This document shows, one piece after another, positions 34,401 through 41,232 of a DNA stretch of 64,000 nt. Both the position numbers and the translations under genes were made by a program. The notes below the pieces were generated by a model that saw nothing but the letters and a program-made list of their open reading frames with translations, was not told where the DNA came from and searched no databases. The first letter of the stretch is position 1; each line of letters starts with the position of its first letter. This DNA is from Bradyrhizobium sp. AZCC 1721 (lineage in GTDB: Bacteria; Pseudomonadota; Alphaproteobacteria; Rhizobiales; Xanthobacteraceae): contig NZ_JAZHSB010000001.1 of NCBI RefSeq assembly GCF_036924715.1, forward strand, positions 6,873,001 through 6,937,000. Direction: 5' to 3'.

Positions 34401-36768
34401 CCCACCTATCGGCCGGTAAGAGTTCAAGACCGATGCATAGATATGACAGCGCCGTCTCGTAAGCCGAGGCTCGCTGTGAGCGAATGCCAGCAGCCAGGTT
34501 CAAGCGGGCGAGCTCATTGCGCTCAACCGGATCATCAATCAGCCGACGACCCTCGTTCAGATGGCCTACGATATCGATTAGCCGCTGCTCGCGCTCTTGC
34601 GGACTCTCGTGACGCTGCATCAGCCGTCCAACCCTGAGGTGAACCGACTGCTTATGCTCTTGGTCGATCAGGGCATAGGCAGCCTGCTGTACGTGATCGT
34701 GCTGGAAGCGATACGTCGGATTTGCTCCATCCGTTAATCCCATATGGTCAGTCGTAGTCGGCGCCTCGCCAACGAGTTTGTAGTCCTCTTGCAGAGGAAC
34801 GATCACATGCTGCCGTAGTGCCGGCAACAAATGCTCGCTGGCCACACCAATCGAGCTCTCATAAATGATGGCCAAGGTCCGCAGATCGAACGTGTTGCCG
34901 ATGCACGCAGCCAGCTGCAGGACACGCTGCGTCGCTGGTGGAAGCCGACGCAAGTTGACCACCATGAGCTCAATGACATTGCTTGCAAGCCCACTGCGTC
35001 GAACCGCTTCCATGTCCCAGCACCAGCGCCCCCTCTCCGGAGCGAATGCAATCGCCCGCTCCCGCTCGAGCGCCTTGAGCGTCTCAGTGAGGAAGAACGC
35101 ATTTCCCAACGTCCGCTCATACAACAGCTTGCTAAGGGCCTGACATGAGGCGATGTCGCTCCGCAGGGTTTCTGCGACCAGCTGGTCAACGGCCACGAGG
35201 TCCAGCGGCTGCAGCGGAAGCTCGTGGATCGAGCGGGTTTCCTGCAACTCGTTCAGTGCTATCCGCAGCGGGTGACCCATGTCGATCTCGTTACTGCGAA
35301 AAGCGCCAATGACCAGGAGATGCGTAAGGTCGCGGGCAGTACCGAGCCAACGGATCACATTCAGCGTTGAGATGTCGCCGAACTGCAGATCGTCAAGGAA
35401 GATCACCAAAGCCTGTTCGTTGGCAATCACTTTGACGAAGTTGAGAAAGGTGATCTGAAATCGATTCTGGTCCTCCGTCCGCGGCAGCTCGGGCACCGGC
35501 GGTTGCGGGCCGATGATTAGTTCGAGATCCGGAATGAGATCAATTAGGAGCTGAGCGTTCGGCGTAAGGGAAGCCAGCAGTTTTTGGCGCCATTCTTGCT
35601 GCCGCTCGTTAGATTCGGCCAGCAACTGCTGGACGAGATCACGGAATGCGAACGCGATGGCGGAATAGGGCGTGCTTCGCTGAAACTGGTCGAATTTTCC
35701 TTGAATCAGGTAGCCCTGCCTGCCAACGAGTGGCTTGCTGATCTCGTTGACTAGGGCCGACTTGCCGACGCCCGGGTATCCCGAGACCATACAGAATTCG
35801 GTACCTCCCGCAGCGACGCGTTCGAAGAGGGCCAGCAGGACAGCGATTTCCGGCTCGCGTCCATATAGTTTTTGTGGGATCTGAAACTTGCGCGACACGT
35901 CGTGCTGGCCCAGCGCGAACATCGGGAGGACGCCAGTATTCGCGAGTTCGCGTTGGCAACGGCCGAGGTCCGAGAGCAGTCCGTAGCTGCTCTGATAACG
36001 TTCCTCGGCGTTCTTGGCCATCAGCTTCAAAACGATTGCCGACACGGCCTCTGGGATAGTCGGATCGATTTCGCTCGGGGACGGAGGTGACTTGCTTATG
36101 TGACTATGGACCCACTCTAGGACTGAATCGGCCTGGAACGGCAACCTGCCCGTCAACAGCTCGAACAGAGTGACGCCGAGCGAGTAGTAGTCCGAACGGT
36201 AATCGAGCTCACGATTCATTCGACCGGTCTGCTCCGGCGACATGTAAGGCAAATTACCTTCCCGCCGCTTGGGCAAAGCATACTGCTGGCGCTCAAGTGC
36301 GAGCTCCGACGAAATGCCGAAATCGATTAATCGCAAGGTACCCGCGGCGTCTACTAGGACGCTGTGGGGCTCAATATTCTTATGCACTACGTCAAGCTCG
36401 TGTACGCCCGCGAGCGTCTCGGCGAGCGACATCGCGATCTTGAAAAAGCCGTCGAGCGGAAAACGTTCTTTCCTCGCCGCGATCTCTTCCGCCAGTGAAT
36501 GACCAAACGGCTCGAGCACAAGTGCGATATTGCCGTTCCCGTACGTTTCTAGGGCATACACGCGAATGACGCCTTCGATGGACTGCAGCCGTTGAGTGAT
36601 CTGAAAATCACGCTGCAACCTCGCGACGTCGTGCTTGCTCGGATACTCAGCATTAAGCGTCTTGATGATGACCGGCAAATGATCCGCAACGCGAACTGCG
36701 GAATAGATCGATCGCACATGCGATCGATGGACAGGTGCACGGATCTCATACCCCGCTATCGTCACCAT
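31414..36768 (-). CDS. Giant signalling protein: kinase-like domain, AAA/STAND ATPase, TPR-like region, GAF, class III adenylate/guanylate cyclase
   Basis: A 1784-aa protein from the ATG at 36768. In order: protein-kinase fold (about 5-270), AAA ATPase with Walker A GYPGVGKS (about 330-337) and Walker B VIFLDD (about 455-460), a long helical repeat region, GAF (about 1350-1490) and a cyclase homology domain (about 1550-1740). The cyclase keeps both metal Asp residues (FADLRNF; FDGDRIKALF) and the NLAARIE segment, so it should be active. The kinase keeps the ATP Lys (VIIKTL) and DFG, but the catalytic loop reads HKNIEPHS instead of HRDxKPxN. Asp and Asn are both replaced, implying a pseudokinase. 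It resembles the cyanobacterial/rhizobial Ser/Thr kinase-AAA-GAF sensor family. Cytosolic; ligand unknown. Confidence 0.85.
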   Translation of the reverse strand: MVTIAGYEIRAPVHRSHVRSIYSAVRVADHLPVIIKTLNAEYPSKHDVARLQRDFQITQRLQSIEGVIRVYALETYGNGNIALVLEPFGHSLAEEIAARKERFPLDGFFKIAMSLAETLAGVHELDVVHKNIEPHSVLVDAAGTLRLIDFGISSELALERQQYALPKRREGNLPYMSPEQTGRMNRELDYRSDYYSLGVTLFELLTGRLPFQADSVLEWVHSHISKSPPSPSEIDPTIPEAVSAIVLKLMAKNAEERYQSSYGLLSDLGRCQRELANTGVLPMFALGQHDVSRKFQIPQKLYGREPEIAVLLALFERVAAGGTEFCMVSGYPGVGKSALVNEISKPLVGRQGYLIQGKFDQFQRSTPYSAIAFAFRDLVQQLLAESNERQQEWRQKLLASLTPNAQLLIDLIPDLELIIGPQPPVPELPRTEDQNRFQITFLNFVKVIANEQALVIFLDDLQFGDISTLNVIRWLGTARDLTHLLVIGAFRSNEIDMGHPLRIALNELQETRSIHELPLQPLDLVAVDQLVAETLRSDIASCQALSKLLYERTLGNAFFLTETLKALERERAIAFAPERGRWCWDMEAVRRSGLASNVIELMVVNLRRLPPATQRVLQLAACIGNTFDLRTLAIIYESSIGVASEHLLPALRQHVIVPLQEDYKLVGEAPTTTDHMGLTDGANPTYRFQHDHVQQAAYALIDQEHKQSVHLRVGRLMQRHESPQEREQRLIDIVGHLNEGRRLIDDPVERNELARLNLAAGIRSQRASAYETALSYLCIGLELLPADRWATEYNLTMALATEYQQCAYLTKRYDEAEAWIEQLLMQARTNLEKAELLSMRTRQYSTTGKMEASIQAAITGLSLLGVRITKSPDRAAIRRERMRVKRNLAGRRIADLINAPALSDPAKMVSIRLLMEIFPAAFLSGSGELFPFLVLKSVNISLRYGNSPESAFAYAGYGMLLCGALEDPAQGYEFGKLAVAMNDRFDDIALKSRVIYVYAMFIHHWSNHWSSMTPWFRRGIESGYQSGDLLYLAYSAQDCIIWDPKLDLETAVKEHANYMSVVRDCAYQDSFDSGSLFLQMQRNFLGWTNDLCSMSDADFDEKRCVEGMLQRQFMTGVANYHIYKAEICFLYGNYAEALSHVREQDKLIASAMSLPQLVRFYFVAFLTLAVCLPAMKSVEKTQTLKRMKADLRRMTRWANHCPANFLHLQLLMEAELTRLDGRVEPALRLYERAMDAARASAFHRDEAMANELAARHLLAAQRPKAAEGYLRAARHLYERWGAQRKIEHMDEEFAQLLTPQAARSSVEVSATTAAGFDSASLDMASVIKASQAISSEIVLERLWATTMRVMLENAGGQRGCFVVRKGGQFVMEGLSEVGGDVAEAAGSIPIDGAAGALSLPISIVYHVLHTNSPVIVHDVARAGRFAKDAYLLARKARSLLCIPLMRQGKLEGAIYMENRLAAGAFTEERIEVIKLLAAQVFISIENAKLYADQQRLIEAQRRFVPSEFLESLHRPDIARVEAGEYVAKTMSILFADLRNFTPLAERLDPRAVIELLNGYFLSMEPEISQVGGFIDSFDGDRIKALFDAPADAPVRAGVGMWRALDQLNRRSVYLSQPQLHMGIGLNTGFMVLGVIGGRNRMQCSFIGDTANLAARIEQLTKVYRARLLISEHTLQGLKDPNAFAIRMVDRVSVKGKNEGVDIYEVLDAETPERRAIKLKTVELLRSGMEKYFCRDFNAARIAFERARSESPEDVLPTLFLERCARYRQQPPPDNWDGIERLGQQ

Positions 36769-36800
36769 GGTGTCGTTCGTCCGGGGGCCATGCCCCACCG

Positions 36801-37517
36801 TCAGTGGCCGAACATTTCCTGAATCCGCGCCGTGTACGCTTCCTTGGCGGTCTCCCGCAATGGCGCGCCGTGTCCGCACAGCGCGTGCCGAAATGACAAT
36901 TTGCAGAGCCGGGCGAAGTCATCCGGCTGCGGCTCGTTGATCCGCATCCACAGCGGACCTAAATTGGCCGGCTGGAAGAAGCCCATCTCCGTCATAAGCT
37001 GCCGCGACTCGTCAGAGAAGAATTCGTCGGACTCCAACCAGTTCTGCAGCGAATCAGACGAAACGAGAATGCCACCGGCACGGTCGATGCTCAGGATGCA
37101 CTCCGGCCGTTTGGTTGTTTGAAAAACGAACACGCCGCAGCCCGCGAAGGGCATCTCGCCGTCCGGTCGGAGCTCCCGATCGGCCACAAGACCGTGTTCG
37201 TGCGTCATGCCAGCCAGGGCCCAAAGTTTGGCGCCGTAGCGTTGCCGGTAAAATGCATCGTCTCTACCATGCATCGAACCGATCTTAACCACGTTCGCTA
37301 CGCGGCCAAGCCCTTCAAGTCGGGTCAGGCCGGTCTCGTCGAGACGGATCGAATTGATCAAGGTCAGTGCGTCGCCGTCGCGCACCACAACCATGTTGCG
37401 GTTGAATTGCCATGGGACGTCCATTAGCACCGTCTTCATCATGCCGGTGACGAAAAAGACGTCGGGAAAAACTTCCTCGAGCAAACCGTGGGGCAGGGCT
37501 GGCGGCAATTGGTCCAT
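36801..37517 (-). CDS. Hypothetical protein, degenerate metallo-hydrolase-like
   Basis: A 238-aa protein. FNRNMVVVRDGDALTLINSIRLDE followed by VVKIGSMHGRDDAFYRQRYGAKLW has the layout of MBL-fold proteins, with HGRDD where HxHxDH is expected. FRHALCGHGAPL near the C-terminus resembles a later metal His region. No signal peptide. The stop is 33 bp before the start of the giant cyclase gene on the same strand, so they are probably one operon. The activity is unknown and may be lost. Confidence 0.6.
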   Translation of the reverse strand: MDQLPPALPHGLLEEVFPDVFFVTGMMKTVLMDVPWQFNRNMVVVRDGDALTLINSIRLDETGLTRLEGLGRVANVVKIGSMHGRDDAFYRQRYGAKLWALAGMTHEHGLVADRELRPDGEMPFAGCGVFVFQTTKRPECILSIDRAGGILVSSDSLQNWLESDEFFSDESRQLMTEMGFFQPANLGPLWMRINEPQPDDFARLCKLSFRHALCGHGAPLRETAKEAYTARIQEMFGH

Positions 37518-37619
37518 GGCCTATCCTCCAACACGCGCGGCTAAAGTACTTTGATCCTGTGACTACCGCAAGTGACATTGCCCAGCGCAGGACCTCAAAC
37601 TGAGAAACGCATACCCTCG

Positions 37620-38408
37620 TCAGTCGTAAAGGTATCGGCCGGCATAGGCGTACTCGGTACTGTATTCGTGCAGATATTCATTGAGATATCGCCGCTGAGT
37701 CGGCGTCAGGCGATCATACTTGATGTCGTCGAGGGTCTCGCTGCCGTCGGAAGTATCGAGCCGCTTGAGGTGAAACAGCGTCATGTCCTTGCCGCCGAAC
37801 AGACCGCGGAGGAAATGATGCTGCCGGCGTGCCCCGGCCATATCGAAGACGGCACCGGCCAGCGCCGTCAGCGTCGGGTGTCGCATCAGCGTCGCGGCCG
37901 TGAATATGGGATACTCGCCGGGAGGAGGCACGAAAACAGGAACGATTGGCGGCTGATGCACGGGATGCCGGCGCAAGGCATCTACATAGTCGGAATCAAT
38001 TCCGGCTTGGGTCGCCCCCCTTACTAAGATGTTCAGGTATCGCCGGGAAGGACGGTATCCTTCTTGGACGAAAGACGGATCTCCGACATAGGTAACGGCT
38101 TCCTGCTCCCCTCGTTGGGTGAACACCCGGATCTTAATCCTATGATAGCCATGGCCGCTTGCCTCTGCCGCGTCGAGCAGCGCCAGATGCTCGTCTTCGC
38201 ATAGATGAAGCACACCCCAGACGGCGTCGGTGCGATCGTTGGAGCACTCTATGTTGGCGACACCGCCTTCGTGGTCAAAAAAATGACGAACGTTGAAACG
38301 CAACCGCCAACCGGGCAAAACGGCACGCTTGGAGGCACGCGGCTCGACGCCTTTGGCGCGGAGCGAGATCAAATCCATGTTGGAGGCGTAGCCGAAGTAC
38401 CAGGCCAT
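37620..38408 (-). CDS. Gamma-glutamylcyclotransferase-like protein
   Basis: A 262-aa protein with a GGAG ribosome site. The N-terminal YFGYASNM matches the substrate-loop YGSN motif of the GGCT/AIG2 fold. The Glu in LLDAAEASGHGYHRI sits at the catalytic position. Length and fold resemble bacterial gamma-glutamylcyclotransferase-like enzymes, but the C-terminal 100 residues (HFLRGLFGGKDMTLFHLKRL) are extra. A role in glutathione or gamma-glutamylamine turnover is possible; the exact substrate is unclear. It is about 100 bp upstream of the MBL-like gene on the same strand. Confidence 0.68.
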   Translation of the reverse strand: MAWYFGYASNMDLISLRAKGVEPRASKRAVLPGWRLRFNVRHFFDHEGGVANIECSNDRTDAVWGVLHLCEDEHLALLDAAEASGHGYHRIKIRVFTQRGEQEAVTYVGDPSFVQEGYRPSRRYLNILVRGATQAGIDSDYVDALRRHPVHQPPIVPVFVPPPGEYPIFTAATLMRHPTLTALAGAVFDMAGARRQHHFLRGLFGGKDMTLFHLKRLDTSDGSETLDDIKYDRLTPTQRRYLNEYLHEYSTEYAYAGRYLYD

Positions 38409-39084
38409 ATCACTCCTCCACGCACCCAGTTTACGTAGCGACGCTTCGCTCGATCGTTCTCGTCGACATTACCGCAACATTCCATTCGGTGAGTTCACCC
38501 GATCCCCGACGTCACACCCATTTGGGCCTATCGGGTAGCACGCCAAAATGGGTCGATATCGGCGCAAAACGCCCCTGTGATTTCCTTCACATCCTCCGAA
38601 CCGTCGCCGATGCTATAATCGTACAACACTATTCAACATCTTGCGACGCTCTTGGTAATCGGCCCAAAAGCGGCCGAGAGCGCAGGGAAAGCAATTGGCC
38701 GCGTTGCGACAGCAACGCGGGTTCGTCTGCCGTCATATCCCAGGGCGCCCGACAGCGACTGTCTAATTTTCCATTCGACCGAGAGCGACAACCATGGCCT
38801 CTGGTACGTCAACATCGACAGTGGGCACTCTCTATAGACTGATTTCGGATCGAGCGAAGATCCCGCTGAAGTTTGGCGGCCGACCCAAATGGTCACTTTG
38901 CGGCTTATTCGGATCTGCGCAGCAACCATGGCGCAACGGTTTGAGATTATTGGGAGATGGCACATTGCGATCAGCCGATTGCATTATCGCCTCGTCTCGG
39001 CAAGGACAACAGAACACGCGCCATTGCGTACCAGCATTTCCTAATCTCAATTTTGGCATACAACGACATGACTGGGAGTGAACC
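38409..39084. other. Intergenic region with a possible fragment of the phospholipase-C N-terminal repeat
   Basis: 676 bases between divergent genes. A plus-strand frame at about 38740-38837 encodes DCLIFHSTESDNHGLWYVNI before a stop. This resembles YLICRSSEVDDYSVWYVDLD near the N-terminus of the phosphoesterase gene at 41233-43755. It looks like a degraded duplicate. Nothing else is recognised. Confidence 0.4.
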
Positions 39085-39861
39085 ATGCCCTTGGACCACT
39101 ACGGGGTCGCGATAGGCGACCTTATCCGCTTCTATCGCGATCCGCCGGACAGCTTCGGTCGATGGTTTCACGGGCACGTTGAGATCTCGACGCCTTCCGG
39201 GATGTGGACGAGCGCGCTCGACGTCGATACGCCCACAGGGCTCGGGATCAGTTACCGGCTTAGCGGGAATCTGACGCCGGCCGATCTCGGTCCCGTCGCA
39301 AGCCTGCCAGACGGCTTTCATCTGTTACCATCGTCACCAGCCTCGGGCGCGATTGACTATCTCCGATCCGCGTTCCTGCAGGACAATTTCCTGTGGTTCT
39401 TGAAGGCAAACGCAGTGGGCCTTCCGAGATCCCCACAACCGCTGCCGCCGAAATGGCCGCCTCCGACGGCGATGAAGCCAAAACCGCCGGCGCATGAGGT
39501 TCTCCAGCAGAGATTCTTGAACTCGATGCACCGGTTCGACTATTGGCTGCCAAAGGCAATCCCGTTGCACATTCGACCGTGGCTTAGAAGCGACGGCAAC
39601 AACGCTTTGACCGCACTCGAAGCGGAATTGGTCGGGAACCGAAAAGTCTATCTTTTCGGCGAACGATTCGACACTGGCCAGGGCGTGCACGACGTCCATC
39701 AGAACCAAGGCGACCCTGCCGGATCTCAATGGTGGGACGACAATGGAATCTGGCAGGACGGCGCGGTCGCCGTTCAGCGAGAGGACGCCACGCTGTTCCT
39801 CTGGCAGGTCCGCTTCAACTCACAGGCTACAAAAACCGACAATGCCGGCCACCCCGCGTAG
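39085..39861 (+). CDS. DUF2278 (YukJ-like) family protein
   Basis: A 258-aa protein with GGGAG upstream of the ATG. Family features are the N-terminal YGVAIGDLIRFYRD, a central HVEIST segment, and the C-terminal block GQGVHDVHQNQGD...WWDDNGIWQDGA typical of DUF2278/YukJ. A Pro-rich insert occupies about residues 115-140. Function of the family is unknown. It is the only plus-strand gene between 29 and 45 kb and lies next to the suspected repeat fragment. Confidence 0.78.
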   Translation: MPLDHYGVAIGDLIRFYRDPPDSFGRWFHGHVEISTPSGMWTSALDVDTPTGLGISYRLSGNLTPADLGPVASLPDGFHLLPSSPASGAIDYLRSAFLQDNFLWFLKANAVGLPRSPQPLPPKWPPPTAMKPKPPAHEVLQQRFLNSMHRFDYWLPKAIPLHIRPWLRSDGNNALTALEAELVGNRKVYLFGERFDTGQGVHDVHQNQGDPAGSQWWDDNGIWQDGAVAVQREDATLFLWQVRFNSQATKTDNAGHPA

Positions 39862-39900
39862 CGTGTCGGGCGGGCTTGGGTCGAGTATGGCGTTTCTAGT

Positions 39901-41113
39901 CTAGTAGGCAGTGTGCAGCACGTCGAGCTCCGCGCCGCTGACGGAACGAATCATGTCAGGTCCGACATTCGTGCAAAGACATTTGGCCTCGTCCGTGGTC
40001 TTACTGAATACCTGCCGATAGGACAGCTCGCATATGTCCTTATCACGTCCGGACCAGACTTGCTTGCAGAGTGACAAGGTGGGCTCTGGGCCAGCTGTCG
40101 CGTCCATGCCCATTTTCACTTGCCAGCATGCGGCGGTGAGATCTTGCTGCATCATGAACATTGCCCGTGCGAGTTGCCTGTTGGGATCGTCCTTGACGTG
40201 CCAGATCGCGCTAGGGTGATTGGCGCCGAGTACCTGCACCTTCATCCCCGATGCCAGCGTCATCACACCCAGTTTAAGCGGCGCAAGGTCGACATTGTGT
40301 ACGGCCTTAAGCCAGTTTCGCGCTGGAGCGCCGAACGCGATCATGGGCCGGCTGCCTGCTTGCCCAGATGGCGGCAGCCAGAGATTCAGAAGCGCGGTCA
40401 CGTAGTCGTCGAAATGGGGATAGACGCCGGACCGCGGTGTGGTTGGATCTGCGGTTGCGCATTTCGGGGGACGAGGGTCAAGGAAGCAGGATTCCCGGTC
40501 TGGCAGCGCAATCGGCACGATGTCGATTATATTCTGAAAGAGGCCGATATCATCCGAGGCTGCGTTATTCTCTATGAGCAGCTCCGTCCACCGCTTGGTC
40601 GTGTTCGCGGCGAGATAATCCTGCTTGTCCAACAGTACGGAATCGGGCGGAAAGTGGAGAAGCTGGACGGTGCGATGCCGGACCATGGCCACGCCATGGG
40701 GCAAGAAGAAACGCCAGTTATAGCGCCAGAGCTTGCGGCCGTCGGGGCCAAGGGCGTCGAGCAGCTCACGCGCTCCCTTGAGGCCGAGTGCGCCGGCCTT
40801 CAGATATTCTGGCAGCGCTTTGGCATATTCGGCAGCGCCAGCGCCGTTTAGCCGGACGCTGATGCGTCCCGCAGATTCCGAACACATCAACTGTGGTCGC
40901 GTCAAAGCCGTCCCGCTTCAAAGAGTGGCTAAGGTAGTGTTCGATGGTTTGCGGAAGCGTTCGGTAAGCCGGGCAGACCTCGGCGCAGTTCGGATAGGAA
41001 TAAAGGGTCGCGACCTCCCCGATGGGACCAAGATCGATCGTGACCGGTGTTTGGGCAAACGATGCCGTCGCGGGCAAAAGCGCCAGACAGATGCCGAGCA
41101 GAAACCGCTGCAT
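39901..41113 (-). pseudogene. Frameshifted secreted hypothetical protein
   Basis: Two overlapping frames form one protein. The first starts at 41113 with a signal peptide (MQRFLLGICLALLPATASFAQ) and runs to DATTVDV. The second (to 39901) continues SESAGRISVRLNGAGAAEYA and carries the rest, about 320 aa. The join falls at about 40886-40893, where GATGTGTTCGGAA would read through if one base were removed (D-V-S-E). No domain is recognised; six or more Cys suggest a periplasmic protein. Either a true inactivating insertion or a sequencing error. Confidence 0.6.
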
Positions 41114-41232
41114 GATGTCCTCCTCCACATGTGTTCAACTAACACCACTCCGTAGAGAACGCTCATCGATCTGGCGATGCGGTCCATAGCGAATGCACGA
41201 TCGATCTCCACATGACTCGACAATGGAAAACG

